From Rhizorhabdus histidinilytica (GTDB lineage: Bacteria > Pseudomonadota > Alphaproteobacteria > Sphingomonadales > Sphingomonadaceae), in NCBI RefSeq assembly GCF_900167915.1, contig NZ_FUYM01000012.1:46778-110777 (forward strand): DNA of 64,000 nt, read 5' to 3'. The position numbers and the translations under genes were made by a program. This document shows, one piece after another, positions 23,453 through 31,103 of the stretch (positions are counted from its first letter, which is position 1; the number at the start of each line of letters is the position of its first letter). Below the pieces are notes generated by a model that was not told the DNA's origin, did no database searches, and was given only the letters and a program-made list of their open reading frames with translations.

Positions 23453-25669
23453 CTCCGCGAAGAAGCGCGCCTCGATCGCCGCGGCACCGAGCGGCTCCGC
23501 CAATAGGAAGCCCTGGAGCACGTCGCAGCCGATGCTCGTCAGGAACAGCCGCTGCTGCTCGGTCTCCACCCCTTCGGCGGTGGTTTCGAGCCCGCTCAGC
23601 CGCGCCAGGTCGACGATCGCCTGGATCACCGGGCTGCCGGCCTGGCCGGGCTGGATCGTCGACACGAAGCTGCGGTCGATCTTGATCCGGTCGACCTCGA
23701 AGCCGCGCAGGTGCCGGAAGGAGGAATAGCCGGTACCGAAATCGTCGAGCGCGATCCGCACGCCGATGTCGCGCAGCCAGCCGAGATTGGCGCGGCACTT
23801 CTCGCTGCTGTCGACGAAGCTCGTCTCGGTGATCTCCAGCTCGAGCCGGTTCGGGGACAACCTGGTCCGCCGCAGGATCGCATAGACCCGCTCGGCCAGC
23901 GCCGGATTGCGGAGCTGCATCGCCGACAGGTTGACCGAGATGGTGCCGGCCGGCCAGCGCGCGGCGACCAGACAAGCCTGTTCAAGCACCCATTCGCCCA
24001 GCGTCTCGATCAGCCCGCACTCCTCGGCGACCGGCACGAACTGGGCAGGCAGCATCCGGCCCCGCACCGGATGATCCCAGCGGATCAGCGCCTCGGCGCC
24101 GAGCAGCAGCCCGCCCTTCGCGGCGAAATAGGGCTGGTAGGCGATGTCGAGTCCTTCGCCGGTGCGCATCGCCTCGCGTAGCTCGGCCTCGATCTCGTGG
24201 CGATCGCGGATGCGTTCGCCCATCGTCTCGGCATAGAAGCTGTGCCGGCGGCGGCCGCCACGCTTGGCGTCATAGAGCGCGATGTCGGCCTTGCGGACTA
24301 GCTCGACCCGGTCCAGCCCGTCCTGCGGCGCCACCGCGACGCCGATGCTCGCGCCGATCAGCACCTCGCCATTGCCGAGGTCGATCGGCCGCGCCAGCGT
24401 GCGGTGAATGCTGCGCGCAAGCTGTTCGGCGGTCGCCGCCGAATTGTCGGAGCCGTGGATGATCGCGAACTCGTCCCCGCCCAGCCTGGCGACGACGTCG
24501 CCGGGCGCGAGATCGCTCAATATCTTCGCGAGCGCCCGGATGAGCTGGTCGCCGGTCGGATGGCCGAGATGGTCGTTGACGTTCTTGAAATGGTCGAGGT
24601 CGACGTAGATCAGCGCCAGCGACCGCCCGGTCAGGCAGATCTCGCCCAGCCGCTCGTTGAGCCGCCGATCGAACAATGCGCGGTTGGCGAGGCCGGTCAG
24701 CGGATCATGGTCGGCGAGATGCTGGGCTTCCGCCTTGGCGGCGCTGAGCTGCCGCGTGCCGCGACTGATCCGATGCAGCAGCCAGGCGACCAGCGCGAAG
24801 ACGAGCAACAGCGACACGACCAGCACCGGTGCGACCTGTCGCAACATCGCGCGGCCGGGCCGGAACGGTTCCCAGACGAAATAGCCGATGCGCTCGCCCG
24901 AGCGGGTGCGGAGAGCGACGCTGCTGTCGTCCGGATCGGCGGGCGACAGGTATGAGAAATGGCCGCGTTCGAGCTGATAGCGTCGCGCCAGGTCGGCACC
25001 GAAGCTGCCGTCGAGATAGCGAACGCTGACATGGACATATTCCCTCCCCGGCGGCACCGGCCGCTCGCCGGTGTCGGTCACGACCGGCTTAGCGCTGATG
25101 ATCGCGGGATGACCATGGATGGTGGCAAGGTCGATCGCTCCGGGCGAGAGCACGGTCCCTTGCCGTGAGATCTTGGCGCCGCCGCGCATCTTGGCGCGCA
25201 GCTCGGCGATCAGTGCCCGCCCGACGGTGCCGATCGACCGCGCATAACGCACGGCGTCGTCGCGCCGGCCATTGCGCATCGCATGGACCGGGCGATCATC
25301 GGGATCGACGATGAACACCTCGTCATGGCCATAATAGGTGTGGAGCCAGAGGCCGAGATTGTCGTCGAGCCAGTTCTGGTCGATCGGCCGCCTCGCCAGC
25401 TGCTCGACCGCGTCGTCCCAGACCGTCGCGGCCTCCTGTTCATGCGGGATCGACCGGAAGGTCTGGTCGAGCACGGTGGAGATCAGCTTATGCTGCCGGT
25501 CGATCGCCAGCTCGTCGGCCTTGCGCGCGGCATACCAGAGGAAGCCCGCGAGCATCGCCGCCATGAGCAGCACGACGAAAACCGTCCGCGCGATGATCTG
25601 GGAGGTGAGCGCCTCGCGCGGTGCGACGGCCAGGGGATCGCCCTGGCGCAGGAAGCGCTCGGTCAGCAA
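23441..25669 (-). CDS. CHASE4-like membrane GGDEF-EAL protein (c-di-GMP turnover)
   Basis: A 742-residue protein with TM1 (IIARTVFVVLLMAAMLAGFL), a periplasmic domain of about 240 residues that resembles CHASE4 (HEQEAATVWDDAVEQLARR), TM2 (VLVVSLLLVFALVAWLL), a GGDEF domain (about 320-480) and an EAL domain (about 500-735). The diguanylate cyclase motif RLGGDEFAI is intact. The EAL motif GAEALIRW, LEITETSF, DDFGTGYSSF and IKIDRSFV are also intact, so both synthesis and hydrolysis are possible. The predicted start is TTG at 25669, with GGATCGATATC upstream. It overlaps the convergent decarboxylase gene. Confidence 0.9.
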   Translation of the reverse strand: MLTERFLRQGDPLAVAPREALTSQIIARTVFVVLLMAAMLAGFLWYAARKADELAIDRQHKLISTVLDQTFRSIPHEQEAATVWDDAVEQLARRPIDQNWLDDNLGLWLHTYYGHDEVFIVDPDDRPVHAMRNGRRDDAVRYARSIGTVGRALIAELRAKMRGGAKISRQGTVLSPGAIDLATIHGHPAIISAKPVVTDTGERPVPPGREYVHVSVRYLDGSFGADLARRYQLERGHFSYLSPADPDDSSVALRTRSGERIGYFVWEPFRPGRAMLRQVAPVLVVSLLLVFALVAWLLHRISRGTRQLSAAKAEAQHLADHDPLTGLANRALFDRRLNERLGEICLTGRSLALIYVDLDHFKNVNDHLGHPTGDQLIRALAKILSDLAPGDVVARLGGDEFAIIHGSDNSAATAEQLARSIHRTLARPIDLGNGEVLIGASIGVAVAPQDGLDRVELVRKADIALYDAKRGGRRRHSFYAETMGERIRDRHEIEAELREAMRTGEGLDIAYQPYFAAKGGLLLGAEALIRWDHPVRGRMLPAQFVPVAEECGLIETLGEWVLEQACLVAARWPAGTISVNLSAMQLRNPALAERVYAILRRTRLSPNRLELEITETSFVDSSEKCRANLGWLRDIGVRIALDDFGTGYSSFRHLRGFEVDRIKIDRSFVSTIQPGQAGSPVIQAIVDLARLSGLETTAEGVETEQQRLFLTSIGCDVLQGFLLAEPLGAAAIEARFFAELHQ

Positions 25670-25782
25670 GATATCGATCCGCTACGCCGCATCAACACGA
25701 ATCGCCGACTCCTCGGCGCCATCCTATCGTCCAGCGGGGGCTTTGACCATCGACCGCCGACGGTGGCGGAAACCCCGCTTCT

Positions 25783-25956
25783 TCAGGGTCGCGCGCCCAG
25801 CGCCTCGTCTATCGCCTGGGCTTCGCGATCGAACATCGCAGCCATGGCGGTCAGCCGCTCGCGTTCCTGCTCGTCGGCGGTATTGTGCGCCAGCAGGCGG
25901 GCCTTGGCCGCTTCACGCCGCAGCCGCGCGGCGGAGCCCTTCGATCGGTCCGACAT
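25783..25956 (-). CDS. Small helical protein of unknown function
   Basis: A 57-residue, highly charged protein (MSDRSKGSAARLRREAAKAR onward, ending DEALGARP) predicted to form an alpha-helical hairpin. No domain is recognised. It starts five bases after the stop of the dienelactone-hydrolase-like gene on the same strand, which suggests one transcript. Small Arg/Glu/Ala-rich proteins of this kind are frequent in sphingomonads. The open frame extends far upstream through the hydrolase, but only this end has protein-like composition. Confidence 0.6.
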   Translation of the reverse strand: MSDRSKGSAARLRREAAKARLLAHNTADEQERERLTAMAAMFDREAQAIDEALGARP

Positions 25957-25961
25957 GGCGA

Positions 25962-26690
25962 TCAGCCGACCTTGCCGAAAATCTCGCCGAAGAAGGCGAT
26001 CATCTCGTCCCACGACCGCCGGTCCGCGGCCGCGTCGTAGCGGGCGAAATCGGGCATGCCCAGCGCATCGGCATCCTTGTTGGTGAAGCTGTGCACCACG
26101 CCGCCGTAGAGCTTCATCTGCCAGTCGACCTTGCCGGCACGCATCTCCGCCTCGAAGGCGGCGCGCTGGTCGGGGGGAATGCCCGGATCGTCGGCACCGA
26201 TCAGCACCAATATCCGCGCCCGGATGTCCTTCGCATCCTGCGGCCGGTTGGTCGCGAGGCCGCTGTGGAAGCCGACCACGCCCGCGATGGGCGCGCCGCC
26301 CCGCGCCAGCTCGAGCGACATGGTACCGCCGAAGCAATAGCCGATCGAGGCGATCCGCGCCGGATCGACCTCGTCGCGGCCGAGCAGCGCGGCGAGGCCG
26401 CCGCCGGCGCGCGCACGGATACGCTCGGGCGCCTCGCGCAGCGGGCCGAGCTCCGCCATCATCTTCTCGCGGTCGGTGATGACCTGGCCTCCGCCGTGCA
26501 GGTCGCAGGCCAGTGCGACATAGCCCAGCTCGGCCAGCCGACGCGCCTGTTCCTTGGCATGGTCGCCGAGGCCGAAGGCTTCGGGAAAGACCAGCACGCC
26601 GGGCCGCCGCTCGCCCTGCGCGGGATCGACGAAGAGGTGGCTTTCCATACGCAGGCCGTCGGCCTCGTAGGTCAGAATTTCGGTGTGCAT
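25962..26690 (-). CDS. Dienelactone hydrolase family protein
   Basis: A 242-residue alpha/beta hydrolase with the dienelactone hydrolase triad: nucleophile Cys in SIGYCFGGTM, Asp in LIGADDPGIP and His in GGVVHSFTN. The oxyanion region VLVFPEAFGLGDHAK is also typical. Family members hydrolyse dienelactones or other lactones and esters in the cytoplasm. The start at 26690 has GGGAGAG upstream, and the frame to 26834 adds a segment without family similarity. No aromatic-degradation genes are adjacent, so the substrate is open. Confidence 0.9.
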   Translation of the reverse strand: MHTEILTYEADGLRMESHLFVDPAQGERRPGVLVFPEAFGLGDHAKEQARRLAELGYVALACDLHGGGQVITDREKMMAELGPLREAPERIRARAGGGLAALLGRDEVDPARIASIGYCFGGTMSLELARGGAPIAGVVGFHSGLATNRPQDAKDIRARILVLIGADDPGIPPDQRAAFEAEMRAGKVDWQMKLYGGVVHSFTNKDADALGMPDFARYDAAADRRSWDEMIAFFGEIFGKVG

Positions 26691-26819
26691 GACTCTCCCC
26701 ATTCGACCTTCCCACCCCAGATCGCCTGTTAAGCATGTCATGGGCGGTACACAATCGCTGCTTTTGGCCTCTTCTGATCCATCTCGGACCAATAAGAGAC
26801 GGGTCGTCCTCCCCTCCCG

Positions 26820-26862
26820 CCGCCCCATCGTCATTCCGGGAGAGCGGGAATGATGGGGCGGA
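26820..26862. repeat. Imperfect inverted repeat
   Basis: Arms CCGCCCCATC-GTC-ATTCC and GGAATGATGGGGCGG pair with a three-base bulge. The motif ATTCC(C)/GGGAAT is shared with the inverted repeats at 41248 and 56834, so it is probably a degraded member of the same family. It could also fold at the 3' end of the CorA-type gene transcript, but no T-run follows. Confidence 0.5.
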
Positions 26863-26882
26863 CGACAGCATTCGAAAATGTC

Positions 26883-27878
26883 CTACCGGCGCATGAACCC
26901 CATCCAGCGGAGCAGCAGGTAGGTGGCGCCAGCCGCGGCGCAGGCGAGCAGGGTGGCAAGGAAGGTGCCATGCGGCGTCTGCGCCCAGGGCAGGCCGCCG
27001 GTGTTCATGCCGAACAGGCCGGTGACGAAGGTCGCCGGCAGCAGCAGGGCAGTCATGATCGACAGGATGTAGAGATTCTGGTTGGTCCGCTGGTCGACCT
27101 GGGTGTCGATCTCCTCGCGCAGCTGGCGGAGCTGGCGCTGGACACCTTCGACGTCGGCATCGAGCGACTGGAGCCGCTGCGACAGCTTCTCGACCGTCGG
27201 GAGCAGCGCCTCGGGAAGCTCCTCGTCCTCCTCGAGGCGCCGGAACACCGTGCTCATCCCATCGAGCATGCGGTGGAGCTGGGCAAGCCGCCGCCGGATC
27301 GTGATCAGGCCCCTGGCGGTCGGCGCGTCGACGTCGTTGAGGAAGGCGTCCTCGGCCCGCTGCACCTCCCCGCTCAGGTCGCGGACCTCGGCCGACAGCC
27401 CCTCGGCGATGGTGGTGACGAGCAGATCGAGCGCATCGCTGGGCTCCTCGATGCGGCGACCATGCGTCAGTCGGTTGCGGACATTGTCGGCCGAGCGGAT
27501 CGGATGGAGCCGCGCGGTGATCATCATCGTCGGGGTCAGCGCCATCCGGATCGCCCCGACCTCGGTGCTGCGCTGCTCGAAATCGCGCTCGAAGTCATGG
27601 AGCACGCAGCCGACCACGCCACGGTCGACCAGCGCGCGCTGGTGATTGTCGCTCGCCAGCAGCAATTCCCTGACGTCCTCGGGCAGCGTCTCCTGCCGGT
27701 TGATCCAGCTCGCCGTGCCCTGATGCGCCAGGCTGAGGTGCAGCCAGCGGAAGCCGTCCGCCTTCTCCTCGCACCGCTCGGTCGGATGTGCTCCAGCCGC
27801 GTCGAGGTCGAACGCCCAGATCAGCCCCGGCGCCGCCGGGAACGGCGTGATCGGCAATGGATCGCTGTTCGTCGGCAC
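26883..27878 (-). CDS. CorA/ZntB-type divalent-cation transporter
   Basis: A 331-residue inner-membrane protein. A long helical cytoplasmic domain (including the coiled RRLEEDEELPEALLPTVEKL) leads to two C-terminal TM segments (LSIMTALLLPATFVTGLFGM and TFLATLLACAAAGATYLLLR). The family-defining GMN motif is present in LFGMNTGGLPW, and the GG after it is more ZntB-like than CorA-like. Transport of Zn2+ or Mg2+ is likely; the ion cannot be decided from sequence. The start is GTG at 27878. It is divergent from a membrane-protein gene. Confidence 0.87.
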   Translation of the reverse strand: MPTNSDPLPITPFPAAPGLIWAFDLDAAGAHPTERCEEKADGFRWLHLSLAHQGTASWINRQETLPEDVRELLLASDNHQRALVDRGVVGCVLHDFERDFEQRSTEVGAIRMALTPTMMITARLHPIRSADNVRNRLTHGRRIEEPSDALDLLVTTIAEGLSAEVRDLSGEVQRAEDAFLNDVDAPTARGLITIRRRLAQLHRMLDGMSTVFRRLEEDEELPEALLPTVEKLSQRLQSLDADVEGVQRQLRQLREEIDTQVDQRTNQNLYILSIMTALLLPATFVTGLFGMNTGGLPWAQTPHGTFLATLLACAAAGATYLLLRWMGFMRR

Positions 27879-28031
27879 GTTCCGGCCTCGCTTCGTCTCA
27901 ACGCCCGCGCAGCCGGTGGATTCCGCCGAATCGCCATGCGACGCTGCGGGTGCAGCTTAGCCGGGAACGATGACAGGGGGGAATGAGACAAGGAAGGCTG
28001 GCATGGCTGCGCGATCCCGATAGAAGCGGCG

Positions 28032-29435
28032 ATGGTGGGCGACGATCCGAATCCTCCTTCCGGCTGGAAAATCCGGCTGACCCTGGCGCTTCCGATCGCG
28101 CTGGGCCTTGCGCTGCGTATTGGCGCGGCGCGTGGGGACTATTGGCTCGACGAGGCCTGGACCGCGCTGTTCGCGCGCGAGGCGCGGACACCTGGCGAAA
28201 TGCTGCTCGCCATCGGCCACGGCCATGGCGACCTGCTCACCATCGCCTGGCTGCAACTCGTCGGCTGGGGCGGTTCGCCGCTGCTCGGCCGTGCGCTGTC
28301 GATCGCCTGCGGTGCCGCAGGGATCGGCGTGGCCGGACTGATCGGGCTGCGACGCGGACCGGGGGCCGCGCTGCTGACCGCGACGATGACCGCGATCTCG
28401 CCGATCCTGGTCACCTACGGGTCCGAGGCGAGCGGCCACGCGGTGATGCTGCTGGCTTTGCTCGTCTCGATCTGGATCGTCGATCGGGCGCTGTTCGGCC
28501 GGCCACCGCGCCACGCCGCCGCATGGCTGAGCCTTGCCGGGCTGCTCGGCACGCTCGCCGATATGTCGATGCTGTACGGCGTCGCGGCGCTGAGCGGCTG
28601 GGTGCTGATCGAGCGCGGGCGGCACATGCCAGCCGGCCGCGCGCTCGCCGCCACCCTATGGCTGATGGGCGGGCCGGTCGCGGCGGTGGTCGCGGCGCTC
28701 CTCCTCATCCTGCTCGGAACCTATGCCGGCGCGGACGGGCTGCTCATCGGCGGCCATGCCGCCTTCTCCTGGCCGGCCTTCCTCGACGCGCTCGTCCACA
28801 TGCTGGCCTTCACGATCGGCTGGACGCCGCTGATCGGCTTGCCGATGCTGGCGCTGTTGCTGCTTCCCCTGACGGTGCGGCGGAAGGGAGCCCTCGCCGA
28901 CCGGGCGCCCTTCTTCCTGATCGCGATCCTCGGCCTCCCGCTGCTGGTGGCGCTGCTCCGGCCGGAGGGCAGCGCCCTCCCCCGCTATTATCTGCTCGTT
29001 TCGATGGCACTGTTGCTGCTGATCGCCGATCTGCTGGCGGCGCTGATCGCGCGCCAGAAGCAGCCGGCGGCGGTGGCGGCCGGCATGATCCTGGTCGCCG
29101 GCCTGGTCGCCGACACCGCGATCGTCGGCAGCCGGCGTGGCGACCCCGGCAAGGCCGTCGACGCGATGATCAGCCGGGCGCCGGGCGGCGCGGCGGTGAT
29201 GCTCGACCATGGCGGCGACAGCGCGGTGCTCGAAAGCGCGGCGGCTTCGCGGGTCTATCAGCTCCTCGCGGTGGAGAGCTGCGCGCCCGCCCGCTTCGTC
29301 TATCTGTCGAGCGACGGCACCCGGTCGCTGCCGCTCGCGGCCCTGCGCTGCGGCGCGGCCTTTCGCCCGGTCGCCGCGGGCCATGCCGCCGGATTGTCGG
29401 GCATGGACTGGCAATTATACGAGCGGGTGCGATGA
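28032..29435 (+). CDS. Polytopic membrane protein, GT-C glycosyltransferase-like
   Basis: A 467-residue integral membrane protein with about 10 hydrophobic segments and a soluble C-terminal domain of about 90 residues. The first periplasmic loop contains DYWLDEAWTALFAREARTPG, which has the DE and following residues typical of GT-C/GT39-type transferases (polyprenyl-phosphate sugar users). The rest is divergent, so the function is only suggested. Neighbours do not indicate a polysaccharide locus. It ends about 150 bp before the ECF sigma gene. Confidence 0.65.
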   Translation: MVGDDPNPPSGWKIRLTLALPIALGLALRIGAARGDYWLDEAWTALFAREARTPGEMLLAIGHGHGDLLTIAWLQLVGWGGSPLLGRALSIACGAAGIGVAGLIGLRRGPGAALLTATMTAISPILVTYGSEASGHAVMLLALLVSIWIVDRALFGRPPRHAAAWLSLAGLLGTLADMSMLYGVAALSGWVLIERGRHMPAGRALAATLWLMGGPVAAVVAALLLILLGTYAGADGLLIGGHAAFSWPAFLDALVHMLAFTIGWTPLIGLPMLALLLLPLTVRRKGALADRAPFFLIAILGLPLLVALLRPEGSALPRYYLLVSMALLLLIADLLAALIARQKQPAAVAAGMILVAGLVADTAIVGSRRGDPGKAVDAMISRAPGGAAVMLDHGGDSAVLESAAASRVYQLLAVESCAPARFVYLSSDGTRSLPLAALRCGAAFRPVAAGHAAGLSGMDWQLYERVR

Positions 29436-29453
29436 GATCGGGCCAAGGCGTTC

Positions 29454-29467
29454 CGGTTTCGAAACCG
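29454..29467. promoter_or_regulatory. Perfect palindrome upstream of the ECF sigma gene
   Basis: CGGTTTCGAAACCG is a perfect 14-bp dyad, located 120 bp before the sigma-factor start and 19 bp after the preceding stop. It could be an operator for a regulator of the sigma/FecR/receptor series. Its position also permits a role at the end of the upstream transcript, but there is no T-run after it. Confidence 0.4.
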
Positions 29468-29586
29468 TCTGGGGCAAGGGGGGCCGGTGCTCCACGAAGT
29501 GATTGGCACCATGCCGTCGCGCCGTGTACAGCGCCATCCCCAGGGGCCCAGACCCCAATTCCGTCTGCGGAGAAGCGAGCGGGGAC

Positions 29587-30099
29587 ATGAGCAGCACCGG
29601 CCTGGAGGCCGTCTTCCTGTCGAGCCGGGACCGGCTGCTCGCCTTCCTGCGCGCGCACGGGGCAGGCGACGCGGCCGAGGACCTGCTACAGGAATTGTGG
29701 CTGAAGGTCTCGTCGGCACCGGCCGGGCCGATCGCCCAGCCGCTCTCCTATCTCTACCGCGCCGCCAACAACCTGATGCTCGACCGCTACCGATCGCAGC
29801 AGCAGGCGAGCAAGCGCGACCAGGACTGGACCGAGGCCGCCACCACCGTCCCCGGCCAGTCCGACGAACCCTCGACCGAACGGCGGCTGATCGCGCGCGA
29901 GCAGCTCCGCCTCGCCCAGGCGGCGCTCGACGCACTGGGCGAGCGGCCCGCCGCGATCTTCCGCCGTCACCGCATCGATGGGGTCGGCCAGCGCGAGATC
30001 GCCGGCGAGTTCGGCGTCAGCATCAGCACGGTCGAAAGCGACCTGCGCCGCGCCTATCGCGCGATGATCGAGCTGAGGAGCCGCTTCGATGAGGGATGA
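29587..30099 (+). CDS. ECF RNA polymerase sigma factor, FecI-like
   Basis: A 170-residue ECF sigma factor. Region 2 is visible as LLAFLRAHGAGDAAEDLLQE then LWLKV and PLSYLYRAANNLMLDRYRSQ. Region 4 has the HTH GVGQREIAGEFGVSISTVES. The length and the following FecR gene (whose first possible ATG overlaps its stop) place it in the iron-starvation/FecI class, which respond to a TonB receptor at the surface. The start at 29587 has a purine-rich site (GCGGGGA) upstream; the open frame to 29503 is not family-like. It should transcribe the downstream receptor. Confidence 0.9.
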   Translation: MSSTGLEAVFLSSRDRLLAFLRAHGAGDAAEDLLQELWLKVSSAPAGPIAQPLSYLYRAANNLMLDRYRSQQQASKRDQDWTEAATTVPGQSDEPSTERRLIAREQLRLAQAALDALGERPAAIFRRHRIDGVGQREIAGEFGVSISTVESDLRRAYRAMIELRSRFDEG

Positions 30100-30140
30100 G
30101 CCGGTCGATTCCGTCCTGTCTATCAGGGAGCCGTTTTTTC

Positions 30141-31103
30141 ATGGCTGAGGACAGGCACGATATGGAAACCGCGGCACTCGACTGGGTGATCCGCCTGCGC
30201 GACCCCGGCTTCGACGGCTGGGAGGAATTCGAGGCATGGCTGGCCGCCGATCCGGCGCGGGCCGAGGCCTATCATCGCCTGGCGACCGCCGATCAGGACA
30301 TGGCTGGGCTATTGGCGGCCGGGCTGCTGGCGGCCGCGCCACCGGTTCCGGCCGAGGCTCCCGCGAATGTCGTCCCGCTGCGGCGCGCGGGTTTCACCCG
30401 CCGCGCCTGGCTGGGCGGCGCGATCGCCGCGTCGGTCGCGGGCCTGGTCGGCTTCGGCATGATCGAGCGCCAGCCGTCGCTCTACCAGATCGAGACCGCG
30501 CCCGGCATGCGCCGCACCGTCACCTTGGACGACGGCAGCCGGATCGCGCTCAACGGCGGCACCCGCATCACCCTCGACCGCAAGGACGCGCGCCACGCGA
30601 CGCTCGATCGGGGCGAGGCGCTGTTCGACGTGGTCCATGACGAAAAGGCGCCGTTCAAGGTGCTGGTCGGCGATGCGACGCTGGTCGACGTCGGCACCAG
30701 CTTCAACGTCGTCCGCGACGGCCGCGTCACTGCCGTCCAGGTCGCCGAGGGCGCGGTCGTCTACAATCCCGACAGCGAGGCGGTGCGGCTCGACGCCGGG
30801 CGCCGCCTGCGCGCGGTCGACGGCGATCCGCACATCGAGCTCGCCGCGGTGGCGCCCGACGCGGTCGCCGGCTGGCGCGAGGGACGGCTGATCTATGACG
30901 GCCAGACCATGGCCGACGTCGCTGCCGACCTCAGCCGCTGGTCGGGCGAGACGGTGCGCGCCGACCCGCGCGTCGCCGGCCAACGCTTCCGCGGCGTGCT
31001 GAGCCTGGGCCGGGACCACGACGTCGCCGGGCTGGCAGCGCTGCTCGACGTCGACGTCCGCCGCAGCGGGCGGGAATGGATATTGTCGCCCCGGACCCCG
31101 TGA
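30141..31103 (+). CDS. FecR-type anti-sigma factor
   Basis: A 320-residue membrane regulator. The N-terminal cytoplasmic DUF4880-like part has ALDWVIRLRDPGFDGWEEFE and AWLAADPARAEAYHRLA. One TM (LGGAIAASVAGLVGFGMI) follows, then the periplasmic FecR domain with TVTLDDGSRIALNGGTRI and GTSFNVVRDGRVTAVQVAEG. The C-terminal secretin/TonB-short-like segment (ADLSRWSGETVRADPRVAGQ) binds the receptor's signalling domain. An ATG at 30096 overlaps the sigma stop, but its extra 15 residues are not family-like. It ends inside or at the start of the TonB-receptor gene. Confidence 0.9.
   Translation: MAEDRHDMETAALDWVIRLRDPGFDGWEEFEAWLAADPARAEAYHRLATADQDMAGLLAAGLLAAAPPVPAEAPANVVPLRRAGFTRRAWLGGAIAASVAGLVGFGMIERQPSLYQIETAPGMRRTVTLDDGSRIALNGGTRITLDRKDARHATLDRGEALFDVVHDEKAPFKVLVGDATLVDVGTSFNVVRDGRVTAVQVAEGAVVYNPDSEAVRLDAGRRLRAVDGDPHIELAAVAPDAVAGWREGRLIYDGQTMADVAADLSRWSGETVRADPRVAGQRFRGVLSLGRDHDVAGLAALLDVDVRRSGREWILSPRTP

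Noticed and set aside
29503..29586. Longer start for the ECF sigma factor
   Set aside because: The added 28 residues are not family-like, and the 29587 ATG has its own ribosome site.
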